Below, one piece after another: positions 1-5,158 of a DNA stretch of 10,968 nt; the stretch's first letter is position 1, and each line of letters opens with the position of its first letter. A program made the position numbers and the translations under genes. The notes under the pieces were generated by a model. It searched no databases, had not been told where the DNA came from, and saw only the letters and a list, made by a program, of their open reading frames with translations. This DNA comes from Oscillospiraceae bacterium (GTDB taxonomy: Bacteria; Bacillota; Clostridia; Oscillospirales; Ruminococcaceae): the NCBI GenBank assembly GCA_014858325.1, contig RKCM01000036.1, forward strand, positions 1-10,968, in the 5' to 3' direction.

Positions 1-201
1 TTCCTCGCCGGCGACGCCGACCCCGTGGGCGATCCGGGCCGCGGGGTCCGGCGCGCCATCGACAGCCTCCGCGCCGTCGGCGTGCAGAACATTCGGCAAA
101 AGCTCTACCCCGGTGCCCGCCACGAGCTGCTGATGGAGCTCAACCGGCAGGAGGTCATGGGCGATATCGCCCACTGGCTGAACGAGCAATTGCAAAAGTG
201 A
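1..201 (+). CDS. Alpha/beta hydrolase (lysophospholipase-like), C-terminal fragment
   Basis: Only the last 66 residues are in the window; the gene starts before base 1 and ends at TGA 199-201. The fragment opens with LAGDADPVG, which matches the strand and turn carrying the catalytic Asp in serine-aminopeptidase/lysophospholipase hydrolases. It continues to YPGARHELLMELNRQEV, where the His of GARHE is the expected catalytic His. The tail VMGDIAHWLNEQLQK is the usual final helix of the family. The nucleophilic Ser lies outside the window. Cytosolic esterase or monoacylglycerol-lipase-like activity is inferred from family membership; the substrate cannot be read. The gene converges on nifU, and a strong terminator follows 30 bases after the stop. 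Confidence 0.85.
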   Translation, partial: FLAGDADPVGDPGRGVRRAIDSLRAVGVQNIRQKLYPGARHELLMELNRQEVMGDIAHWLNEQLQK

Positions 202-230
202 TCTTCGGTTACGCTAAAACTGTTCCCACT

Positions 231-276
231 GCCCCAAAACGTTCTTTTCCGAAAGAATGTTTTGGGGCTCCTTTTG
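231..276 (+). terminator. Intrinsic terminator of the hydrolase gene
   Basis: Arms 231-247 and 252-268 pair over 17 bp with a single G-T wobble (241/258) around the four-base loop TCCG. The sequence TCCTTTTG follows on the plus strand. Confidence 0.9.
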
Positions 277-285
277 TCATAGGAC

Positions 286-324
286 GCAAAAGCACCCCCG
301 CTTCCAAATGGAAGCGGGGGTGCT
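286..324 (-). terminator. Intrinsic terminator of the nifS-nifU operon
   Basis: A perfect 15-bp stem (291-305 with 310-324, loop AAAT) lies 30 bases past the nifU stop. On the minus strand the stem is followed by TTTTGCG, a short T run. It faces the hydrolase terminator, so the two converging units are insulated from each other. Confidence 0.85.
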
Positions 325-353
325 GCAGTTCAATTTACAATTGCGCCTGCTGC

Positions 354-794
354 TTAGCCGCAGTGGTCGCAATGCTCGCAATCCTCTTCGATCTTGCCCA
401 CGATGGGTTCGGGATCGATGCCCTGACGGCGATAGTAGTCGGACAGGGCGGCCTTGACGGCCTGCTCCGCCAGAACGGAGCAGTGGACCTTGATGGGAGG
501 CAGGCCTTCCAGCGCCTCCACAACGGCCTTGTTGGTCAGCTTGAGGGCCTCGTCAACGGTCTTGCCCTTGATGAGGTCGGTGGCCATGCTGCTGGTGGCA
601 ATGGCGGCACCGCAGCCGAAGGTGAGGAACTTGACGTCCACGATGACGTTGTTCTCGATCTTCAGATACATCCGCATGATGTCGCCGCACTTGGGGTTGC
701 CGACTTCACCCACACCGTTTGCATCGGGCAGCTCGCCCACGTTGTGGGGGTGTGCGAAATGCTCCATGACCTTTGCGCTATACATACCTGCCAT
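354..794 (-). CDS. nifU: Iron-sulfur cluster assembly scaffold NifU/IscU
   Basis: This 146-residue protein is the cytosolic scaffold on which NifS-derived sulfur and iron are assembled into Fe-S clusters. The three conserved cluster ligands are visible: C36 in NPKCGD (with the conserved Asp38), C61 in FGCGAAIA and C105 in HCSVLAE. YSAKVMEHFAHPHNVG at the N terminus is the typical IscU opening. It is the short IscU-type form, with no C-terminal Nfu or ferredoxin domain. It ends in an extra Cys-rich tail CEHCDHCG (C139, C142, C145). The start at 794 is supported by AAGGGAGAG, which lies in the last codons of nifS; the downstream Met4 has no such site. One base separates it from nifS, so translation is probably coupled. 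Confidence 0.96.
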   Translation of the reverse strand: MAGMYSAKVMEHFAHPHNVGELPDANGVGEVGNPKCGDIMRMYLKIENNVIVDVKFLTFGCGAAIATSSMATDLIKGKTVDEALKLTNKAVVEALEGLPPIKVHCSVLAEQAVKAALSDYYRRQGIDPEPIVGKIEEDCEHCDHCG

Positions 795-795
795 A

Positions 796-2013
796 TTACT
801 GCTCTCCCTTCAGGCTGAACTGACGGGCCTTGTTCTGGCCCTGCAGCCACATACAACTCATTGCGCGGCGGCGGGGGATCACTTCCTCCAGCACGTCACA
901 CAGATATTTTGCTTCTTCCATGGTGTTCTGCGGGCCAAAGGTGAACCGCATGGAGCCATGACCGATCTCCTCCGGCACGCCGATGCTCAGCAGGACATGG
1001 CTGGGGTCAAGGCTGTCGGAGTTGCAGGCAGAGCCGGTGGAGGCACAGATGCCGTGCATATCCAGGTCCAGCAGGATGGTCTCGCCCTCCAGGCCCGGGA
1101 AGCTGATGTTCACGTTGCCGGGCAGACGGGGTGCGCGGCCGCCGTTGAGCCGGGCCTCGGGGATGTTCTTCAGGATGCGGTCGATGACGTAATCCCGCAG
1201 CTGCTGCTCGTGGGCCATCTTCTCGGTCAGGCTGCCGGTGGCCATCTCCAGTGCCTTGCCCATACCGGCGATGCCGGCCACGTTCTCGGTGCCGGCGCGG
1301 TGGCGGGCTTCCTGGCTGCCGCCGTCGATGAGGTTCTGGGGCCAGACACCCTTGCGGCAGTACAGCGCACCAATGCCCTTGGGGCCGTTGAACTTATGGG
1401 CGCTCATGGACAGCATATCCACGCCCAGCTCCTTCACGTCCACCGGGATGGCACCCACGGCCTGCACGGCGTCGGTGTGCATCCAGACGCCATGCTTGTG
1501 GGCGATCTCGGCGATCTCTTTGATGGGCTGGATGGTGCCGATCTCGTTGTTGGCCATCATGATGCTGACCAGCGCGGTGTCGGGGCGGATGGCTGCCTCC
1601 ACATCCTCGGGGTGGATATACCCCTCGGCGTCGGGCTTGATATAAGTGACCTCAAAGCCCATACGCTCCAGCGCAGCCATGCTGTGCATGATGGCATGGT
1701 GCTCGAAGGCACTGGTGATGAGGTGTTTTTTATTCTGGCGGGCCTTGGTAAAGGCGGTGCCCTTCACGGCCCAGTTGTCGGCCTCGGAGCCGCAGCCGGT
1801 GAAGAAGATCTCCGCCGGGGAAGCATGGATGGCCTTGGCCACCTGTGCCCGGCCGGTATCCACAAACTCCTTGGCTTCGTACCCCACGCTGTAGTGGCTG
1901 CTGGGGTTGCCGCAGGCACCGCTCAGTGCTTTGACCATCACTGCCAGCACTTCGGGAGCACAGGCCGTGGTGGCGGCGTTATCGAGGTAAACCACTTTCT
2001 CACTGATATCCAT
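796..2013 (-). CDS. nifS: Cysteine desulfurase NifS/IscS
   Basis: This 405-residue PLP-dependent, cytosolic desulfurase converts cysteine to alanine and passes persulfide sulfur to the scaffold. Visible landmarks are LDNAATT near residue 10, EHHA at 104-107 (PLP-stacking His), TDAVQ with Asp181 contacting the PLP nitrogen, SAHKFNGPKG with the Schiff-base Lys207, RAGTEN at 239-244, and TGSACNS with the active-site Cys330. Length and order match NifS/IscS. The frame is open upstream to 2058, but the start at 2013 is chosen because AAAGGAT sits eight bases before it and MDISEKVVYLDN is the normal family N terminus. The last ~25 residues (RRRAMSCMWLQGQNK...) run past the family core. The neighbours nifU and iscR support the general housekeeping Fe-S pathway rather than nitrogenase; no nif structural genes are present. 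Confidence 0.96.
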   Translation of the reverse strand: MDISEKVVYLDNAATTACAPEVLAVMVKALSGACGNPSSHYSVGYEAKEFVDTGRAQVAKAIHASPAEIFFTGCGSEADNWAVKGTAFTKARQNKKHLITSAFEHHAIMHSMAALERMGFEVTYIKPDAEGYIHPEDVEAAIRPDTALVSIMMANNEIGTIQPIKEIAEIAHKHGVWMHTDAVQAVGAIPVDVKELGVDMLSMSAHKFNGPKGIGALYCRKGVWPQNLIDGGSQEARHRAGTENVAGIAGMGKALEMATGSLTEKMAHEQQLRDYVIDRILKNIPEARLNGGRAPRLPGNVNISFPGLEGETILLDLDMHGICASTGSACNSDSLDPSHVLLSIGVPEEIGHGSMRFTFGPQNTMEEAKYLCDVLEEVIPRRRAMSCMWLQGQNKARQFSLKGEQ

Positions 2014-2072
2014 AGGAATGATCCTTTCTGGTACGATACGAAAAAAATCGTAAAACATCTTTTGACGGGAAT

Positions 2073-2102
2073 GTTATACCATATCATTTCCCAGTATGTC
2101 AA
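2073..2102 (-). promoter_or_regulatory. Sigma-A promoter of nifS-nifU
   Basis: On the minus strand, TTGACA (2097-2102) is separated by 18 bp from TATAAC (2073-2078). TGG directly before the -10 gives an extended -10. The predicted start is near 2066, leaving a ~52-base leader with a 6-bp inverted repeat (2032-2037 with 2047-2052). The spacer resembles the candidate operator at 3057-3072. Confidence 0.75.
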
Positions 2103-2146
2103 TAGGAATACCAGAAATTCATGATTTTGCAACAATCTCCCCGGGT

Positions 2147-2578
2147 TCAGCGGCCTTTTCCGGCCAGCTTACCCAAGACCACTTTCCAGCGGGGGTAGCC
2201 CCAACGTTTGTCCTCGGCAAAATCGTCGGCCAGCCGCCACGGGAAGGGCGAGCCGTCGAAATAGAGGTTGCCGGCCTCGTCCACCCGGTCCAGCTTCCGG
2301 GGCAGATACGCCTCGTCGTAGTAGCTCTTGCGGCGGTCGGGCAGCTTCCAGCGGAGGGTGCCGTCTTCGTCCATCCCCTCAGCCCAGACGCCGAACACGA
2401 AGGTCGCCGCCTCGCCGTAGCAGTGCTGCTCCATGCGGATGGCACCGTCGTAGTAGAACTTGATGACCTCCAGCGTGCCGGATTCCTTTTTGCCGTCTTT
2501 CCCCAAGGTGGGGCGGTAATCCTGCTGGTAGCGGCAGCCGCAGTGGGTGCCCGCAAAGTCTTTTGCGCGAAATGTCAT
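2147..2578 (-). CDS. Hypothetical protein, 143 residues
   Basis: I do not recognise the family. The protein is probably cytosolic, as no signal peptide or membrane segment is visible. It has an N-terminal Cys pair (HCGCRYQQDYR, C13 and C15) and several short aromatic-rich stretches: KFYYDGAIRMEQHCYGE, FVFGVWAEGMDEDG, NLYFDGSPFPWRLADDF and WGYPRWKVVLGKL. The alternation of strands and turns suggests a small beta-rich domain. The start is supported by AAGGAG six bases upstream, which lies at the edge of a dispersed hairpin repeat. It sits between the rhodanese and nifS on the same strand. No hairpin terminator is visible after it, so read-through into nifS is possible. A link to sulfur or Fe-S metabolism is context only. 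The overlapping frame at 2119-2556 is Arg/Ser/Thr-rich and looks like a shadow. Confidence 0.75.
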   Translation of the reverse strand: MTFRAKDFAGTHCGCRYQQDYRPTLGKDGKKESGTLEVIKFYYDGAIRMEQHCYGEAATFVFGVWAEGMDEDGTLRWKLPDRRKSYYDEAYLPRKLDRVDEAGNLYFDGSPFPWRLADDFAEDKRWGYPRWKVVLGKLAGKGR

Positions 2579-2584
2579 TTTACA

Positions 2585-2629
2585 CTCCTTCCGTCACCTT
2601 CGGTGACACCTCCCTCTATGAGGGAGGCC
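2585..2629 (-). repeat. Dispersed two-hairpin repeat, unit A
   Basis: Read on the minus strand, the unit is a CCTCCCTC-ATA-GAGGGAGG hairpin (2609-2627), one base, a GTCACC-GAA-GGTGAC hairpin (2593-2607), then GGAAGGAG. The final AAGGAG (2585-2590) doubles as the ribosome-binding site of the 143-residue gene. Unit B (2667-2713) and the unit at 9876-9918 have the same plan. Confidence 0.7.
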
Positions 2630-2666
2630 TCTTTTCCGGCAGGAAACTTGCCCTCTTTGTCAACAG

Positions 2667-2713
2667 GCTCCCTCCGTGAGGGGGCTGTCTGCGAAGCAGA
2701 CTGGGGGAGTTTT
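2667..2713 (+). repeat. Dispersed two-hairpin repeat, unit B (inverted relative to A)
   Basis: Read on the plus strand, the unit is a CCCTC-CGT-GAGGG hairpin (2670-2682), a short link, a GTCTGC-GAA-GCAGAC hairpin (2687-2701), then TGGGGGAG and five T. The leading CTCCC can pair with either the near GAGGGGG or the terminal GGGGGAG. Units A and B form an inverted pair ~37 bases apart in the gap between the rhodanese and the 143-residue gene. The trailing T run could make B a weak plus-strand terminator, although no plus-strand gene needs one here. Confidence 0.7.
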
Positions 2714-3037
2714 TCAAAAATGCCCTTCAAAATCCCCTTCGATCTCATAGGGCCAGCTCAGGATGCCGCCCAGATCGTAGATGTGGGTGTAGCCCAGCGC
2801 GTCCAGCTTCTGGGCTGCGTCGGCGCTGCGCCGCCCGGTGCGGCAGTAAATGAGCCACTCCGCGTCCTTGTCGGGCAGCACCTCCGCCGCCCGGGTCACC
2901 ACGTCCCCCAGCGGCAGCAGCTTTGCTGCCGGGATATGCCCCACGGCAAATTCGTCCGGCTCCCGGACATCCACCGCCACGGCCTTGCCCGCATCCAGCA
3001 GCCGGATGGCGGCAGCGGGTTCGATTTTCGTTACCAT
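2714..3037 (-). CDS. Single-domain rhodanese sulfurtransferase
   Basis: This 107-residue single rhodanese domain has its catalytic Cys65 in the loop CRTGRRS (65-71), which carries the persulfide. VDVREPDEFAVGHIPAA (22-38) and YDLGGILSWP (87-96) are standard family motifs. There is no signal peptide, so it is probably cytosolic and of the GlpE/PspE-like size class. The start at 3037 has AAGGAGAG about eight bases upstream. It is divergent from iscR across a 142-bp region containing both promoters and an inverted repeat. Together with nifS on the same strand, this points to sulfur transfer linked to Fe-S assembly, by inference. Its physiological sulfur donor and acceptor cannot be read from sequence. 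Confidence 0.93.
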   Translation of the reverse strand: MVTKIEPAAAIRLLDAGKAVAVDVREPDEFAVGHIPAAKLLPLGDVVTRAAEVLPDKDAEWLIYCRTGRRSADAAQKLDALGYTHIYDLGGILSWPYEIEGDFEGHF

Positions 3038-3056
3038 TGCAATCTCTCCTTATGTC

Positions 3057-3072
3057 ATACTTTCTCCAGTAT
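3057..3072. promoter_or_regulatory. Candidate IscR operator
   Basis: The 16-bp inverted repeat ATACTttctccAGTAT is perfect in its 5-bp arms. It overlaps the predicted start site of the rhodanese transcript, directly below its -10 box. A related, more widely spaced ATAC...GTAT pair (2076-2097) spans the nifS promoter spacer. Assignment to IscR is inference from position. Confidence 0.45.
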
Positions 3073-3101
3073 ATGATAACAGACATTTTTTGTTTGTACA
3101 A
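3073..3101 (-). promoter_or_regulatory. Promoter of the rhodanese gene
   Basis: On the minus strand, TTGTAC (3096-3101), 17 bp and TATCAT (3073-3078) form the best-spaced pair. The -35 lies in the 8-bp palindrome TTGTACAA (3094-3101). A second TATACT (3068-3073) is nearby but lacks a good -35. Confidence 0.55.
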
Positions 3102-3120
3102 GGGAAAACGCGCTTTTTGC

Positions 3121-3149
3121 TTTGCAAATCCCGGGCCGCGTGTTATACT
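3121..3149 (+). promoter_or_regulatory. Promoter of iscR
   Basis: TATACT (3144-3149) is preceded by TGT, giving an extended -10. The -35 TTTGCA (3121-3126) is weak, with a 17-bp spacer. Transcription would begin near 3156, giving a leader of about 25 bases. Confidence 0.6.
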
Positions 3150-3179
3150 AGGAGGAGAACCAAGGGAGAGAGAAACGTT

Positions 3180-3629
3180 ATGAAATTTTCCACCAAGAGC
3201 CGTTACGCCCTCCGGCTGATGGCCGAGCTGGCCCGCTATGCGCCGGGCACCACCGTCTCGCTGAAGGAGATCAGCGAGCGCCAGAACCTGAGCCTCAAAT
3301 ATCTGGAGCAGATCGTCACCCCGCTGGCCCGGGTGGGCCTTGTCAAGAGTGAGCGGGGCAGCCAGGGCGGCTACCGCCTGACCAAGGCTCCCGCCGACTA
3401 CACCGCCGGAGAGATCCTGCGCGCCATCGAGGGCAGCGTGGCCCCCATCCCCTGCCTGGGCAGCGAGACCAACGAGTGTCCCATGTCCGAGCAGTGCTTC
3501 ACCCTGCCCTTCTGGTCGGGTCTGGACGACGTCATCAATCAGTACATCGACAGCGTGACTCTGGAGCAGCTGGCCCAGAGCCTGCCCTCTGCCCACGAGG
3601 GCTGCGGCGGCTGCGGCGGCAAAGCCTGA
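3180..3629 (+). CDS. iscR: Rrf2-family Fe-S-sensing regulator, IscR-type
   Basis: This 149-residue protein opens with MKFSTKSRYALRLMAELAR, the hallmark of Rrf2 regulators. A winged helix follows with the recognition region LSLKYLEQIVTPLARVGLVK (about 37-56) and the wing GSQGGYRL (60-67). Three cysteines in the sensor region, C92, C100 and C106, correspond in position to the cluster ligands of IscR. The C92-C100 spacing is seven residues rather than E. coli's five. This supports [2Fe-2S]-dependent DNA binding over the single-Cys CymR type, but the ligands are inferred. An unusual C-terminal GCGGCGGKA adds C142 and C145. The start at 3180 has GGGAG 11 bases upstream. The gene lies divergent from the rhodanese and near nifS-nifU, the expected regulon. 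No clear terminator follows, so transcripts may continue towards the tRNA. Confidence 0.88.
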   Translation: MKFSTKSRYALRLMAELARYAPGTTVSLKEISERQNLSLKYLEQIVTPLARVGLVKSERGSQGGYRLTKAPADYTAGEILRAIEGSVAPIPCLGSETNECPMSEQCFTLPFWSGLDDVINQYIDSVTLEQLAQSLPSAHEGCGGCGGKA

Positions 3630-3683
3630 CTGCCCCCGCCCTCTGCCCCGGAAGCTTCCCCGGCAAAATCTCCCCCGCCGGGA

Positions 3684-3712
3684 TTGACGAAGCGCCCAAA
3701 AAAGGGTATACT
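3684..3712 (+). promoter_or_regulatory. Promoter of tRNA-Pro
   Basis: TTGACG (3684-3689), a 17-bp spacer and TATACT (3707-3712) make a strong sigma-A promoter. The predicted start near 3719 leaves about ten bases before the mature tRNA end. Confidence 0.85.
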
Positions 3713-3728
3713 ATTCCAGTATCCCCGC

Positions 3729-3801
3729 CGGGGTGTTGCGCAGTTGGTAGCGCGCCTGCTTTGGGAGCAGGAGGCCGCGAGTTCGAGTCTCGCCACTCCG
3801 A
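3729..3801 (+). tRNA. tRNA-Pro, anticodon UGG
   Basis: A full cloverleaf can be drawn. The acceptor stem is CGGGGTG (3729-3735) with CACTCCG (3794-3800, one G-T pair), and the discriminator is A3801. The D stem is GCGC (3738-3741 with 3750-3753) around AGTTGGTA. The anticodon stem is CCTGC/GCAGG (3755-3759 with 3767-3771) with loop TTTGGGA, placing TGG at 3762-3764. The T stem is GCGAG/CTCGC (3777-3781 with 3789-3793) with loop TTCGAGT. The 3' CCA is not encoded and must be added after transcription. UGG reads proline CCN codons. Confidence 0.96.
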
Positions 3802-3802
3802 T

Positions 3803-3858
3803 ATGAAGAAAAGCCACGATACAGCGTCTCAAGCGACGTTCTGTATCGTGGCTTTTTT
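3803..3858. terminator. Bidirectional terminator between tRNA-Pro and the transporter operon
   Basis: Arms 3811-3824 and 3841-3854 pair perfectly over 14 bp. The inner CGTC/GACG (3825-3828 with 3835-3838) extends the stem. TTTTTT follows on the plus strand and TTTTCTTC on the minus strand, so it can serve both the tRNA and the converging transporter genes. Confidence 0.9.
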
Positions 3859-3876
3859 GCTTGCTTTTTATCCCGC

Positions 3877-4476
3877 TCAGGCGGCCATGTGGAGCACGAT
3901 GCCGTACACGGCTGCGGCGGCAATGAAGACGATCGGGTGCAGTTTTTTCAGCTTGGGCACATAGCGGGTGCCGATGAGCACCAGAACGAACAGGACGATG
4001 CCTTTTCCATCCAGCACGAGGCTGCCGAAATCGTAGACGCTGCTCATCTTGAACAGGGCGTAGATCATGATCTCGATGCCCGCGGCGCTGATCAGGGCCA
4101 CCGAGGCGGGGCGCAGGCCGTACAGGGTGTTGTCCACCAGCTTGCTGGTGCGGAACTTATCCAAGAAGTAGGCGACGATGAGGATGCAGATGACGGAGGG
4201 GCAGACCAGACCGATGGTGGCGGTCAAGGAGCCCAGGATGCCGCCCACCACGCCGTAGGCCCCGCGGCCGACGGTATAGCCCACATAGGTGGCCATGTTG
4301 ACGCCCATCGGGCCGGGGGTGCTCTCGGAGACGGCGATCATATCGGCCAACTGGCCTGCGGTGTACCAGCCGGTTTTGGAGGCGATATCCTGCAGGAAGG
4401 GCACCGTGGCCATGCCGCCGCCGATGGCGAACAGGCCGGTCTTAAAAAACTCCCAGAACAGACGAAGATAGATCAT
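3877..4476 (-). CDS. CHR-family (chromate-type) transporter subunit, second gene
   Basis: This 199-residue, half-size CHR-family integral membrane protein has about six hydrophobic segments. Family motifs are FFKTGLFAIGGGMATVPFLQD (10-30) and ESTPGPMGVNMATYVGY (51-67). In the family such short proteins occur as adjacent pairs that are both needed for function. B. subtilis has a comparable two-gene pair. The start at 4476 is preferred over the in-frame ATG at 4494 because ATGA at 4473-4476 overlaps the stop of the preceding gene and the upstream ATG has no ribosome site. Chromate export is the named family function, but for a gut-type anaerobe the physiological substrate (sulfate or another oxyanion) is unknown. 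It ends 19 bases before the shared bidirectional terminator. Confidence 0.9.
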   Translation of the reverse strand: MIYLRLFWEFFKTGLFAIGGGMATVPFLQDIASKTGWYTAGQLADMIAVSESTPGPMGVNMATYVGYTVGRGAYGVVGGILGSLTATIGLVCPSVICILIVAYFLDKFRTSKLVDNTLYGLRPASVALISAAGIEIMIYALFKMSSVYDFGSLVLDGKGIVLFVLVLIGTRYVPKLKKLHPIVFIAAAAVYGIVLHMAA

Positions 4477-5018
4477 TTTCCGCGCACCCCCCATTTTGCC
4501 AGCAGATTGCCCAGCACGCCTGCCACGATGACGGACAGCACCGGGGAGAAATCAAAAAACACCGCTGCAAGGAAGAGCACGATGTACATCACGAGGGTCG
4601 CCTTATCCACGATGGCGGACTTGATGAGCTTGAGCACAGCGTTCAGGATGAAGACGCAGACGCAGACGCGGATGCCGGCCAGGGCGTTCTGCACCCAGAC
4701 CAGGCTTGCGAAGTTGTTGATGAGCGCCGCAATGATGGAGATGATGACGAGCGACGGCGCAATGACGCCCAGCGTGGCGACGATGCCGCCGATGTTGCCG
4801 GCCTTTTTCCGGCCGATGAAGGTGGCGGTGTTGACAGCGATGACGCCGGGGGTGCACTGGCCGATGGCAAAGTAATCGGTCAGCTCGGCCTCGGTGGTCC
4901 AGCCCCGGTCGTCCACCAGCTCCCGCTGCAGGATGGGCAGCATGGCATAGCCGCCGCCAAAGGTCACTGCACCGACGCGGAAGAACGCCAGGAACAGTTC
5001 CAGCAGTTCTCGAAACAT
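4473..5018 (-). CDS. CHR-family (chromate-type) transporter subunit, first gene
   Basis: This 181-residue homologue and partner of the following gene shares its layout: LAFFRVGAVTFGGGYAMLPIL (10-30) and CTPGVIAVNTATFIG (55-69), then several hydrophobic helices including LVIISIIAALI (90-100) and LVMYIVLFLAAVFF (142-155). The frame is open upstream to 5228. The start at 5018 fits the N-terminal family motif, has GAGGG six bases before it and lies about 30 bases below a strong promoter. It overlaps the next gene by four bases, consistent with stoichiometric production of a heterodimer (inferred). Residues 117-122 contain CVCVF, a Cys pair inside a membrane segment. The substrate is uncertain, as for its partner. 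Confidence 0.9.
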   Translation of the reverse strand: MFRELLELFLAFFRVGAVTFGGGYAMLPILQRELVDDRGWTTEAELTDYFAIGQCTPGVIAVNTATFIGRKKAGNIGGIVATLGVIAPSLVIISIIAALINNFASLVWVQNALAGIRVCVCVFILNAVLKLIKSAIVDKATLVMYIVLFLAAVFFDFSPVLSVIVAGVLGNLLAKWGVRGK

Positions 5019-5036
5019 ATTTTTCCCTCTTTCCGA

Positions 5037-5047
5037 CCAAAATTTGG
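5037..5047. promoter_or_regulatory. Short palindrome just inside the transporter transcript
   Basis: CCAAAATTTGG is a perfect odd palindrome at about +2 to +12 of the predicted transporter mRNA. It could be an operator half of a two-site arrangement with 5073-5090, or chance. Confidence 0.25.
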
Positions 5048-5055
5048 CCCAGAAC

Positions 5056-5084
5056 ATTATAACATAGCCCTCTGTCGGATTCAA
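5056..5084 (-). promoter_or_regulatory. Promoter of the CHR transporter operon
   Basis: On the minus strand, TTGAAT (5079-5084), a 17-bp spacer and a perfect TATAAT (5056-5061) form the promoter. The expected start is near 5049. Confidence 0.85.
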
Positions 5085-5090
5085 CCGACA
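5073..5090. promoter_or_regulatory. Inverted repeat centred on the transporter -35 box
   Basis: TGTCGG and CCGACA (5073-5078 and 5085-5090) are perfect 6-bp arms. Their six-base spacer is exactly the -35 hexamer. This is the position expected for a repressor operator; no regulator can be assigned. Confidence 0.5.
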
Positions 5091-5127
5091 AAAAAGAGGA
5101 ACCGCCTCTTTCGGAAGCGATCCCTCT
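5090..5127 (-). terminator. Intrinsic terminator of the phosphoribosyltransferase-like gene
   Basis: Arms 5114-5127 and 5095-5108 pair over 14 bp, including three G-T wobbles, around a five-base loop. They are followed on the minus strand by TTTTTT (5090-5095). The T run abuts the transporter operator. Confidence 0.88.
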
Positions 5128-5158
5128 GGGTCGGACGTATTTTGTTGGGACGGCGGGG

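Noticed and set aside
354..2013. Nitrogen-fixation gene cluster
   Set aside because: NifS and NifU here are the general Fe-S assembly pair; no nifHDK-type or nifB genes are visible.
454..2124. Long plus-strand open frame (556 residues) opposite nifS and nifU
   Set aside because: It is antisense to two clearly recognisable genes, lacks a ribosome site and is a low-complexity shadow rich in His, Gly and Leu.
2581..2713. CRISPR array or insertion-sequence remnant
   Set aside because: There are no regularly spaced identical repeats, no transposase fragment and no target-site duplication; the hairpin-repeat reading fits better.
2745..3596. Minus-strand open frame (283 residues) opposite iscR
   Set aside because: It overlaps the rhodanese and iscR in other frames; its residues have no domain, and the real genes explain the sequence.
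3180..3629. CymR rather than IscR identity for the Rrf2 regulator
   Set aside because: Three Cys in the sensor region and the nifS-nifU-rhodanese context favour IscR; CymR lacks the cluster-ligand Cys set. A residual doubt remains because of the wider first spacing.
3729..3801. tRNA-Pro as an integration attachment site
   Set aside because: I saw no second copy of the tRNA 3' end in the window and no integrase; the following genes look native and share its terminator.
3889..4875. Plus-strand open frame (328 residues) opposite the transporter genes
   Set aside because: It is very rich in Asp, His and Gln and is the complement of membrane-protein codons; there is no plausible start region.
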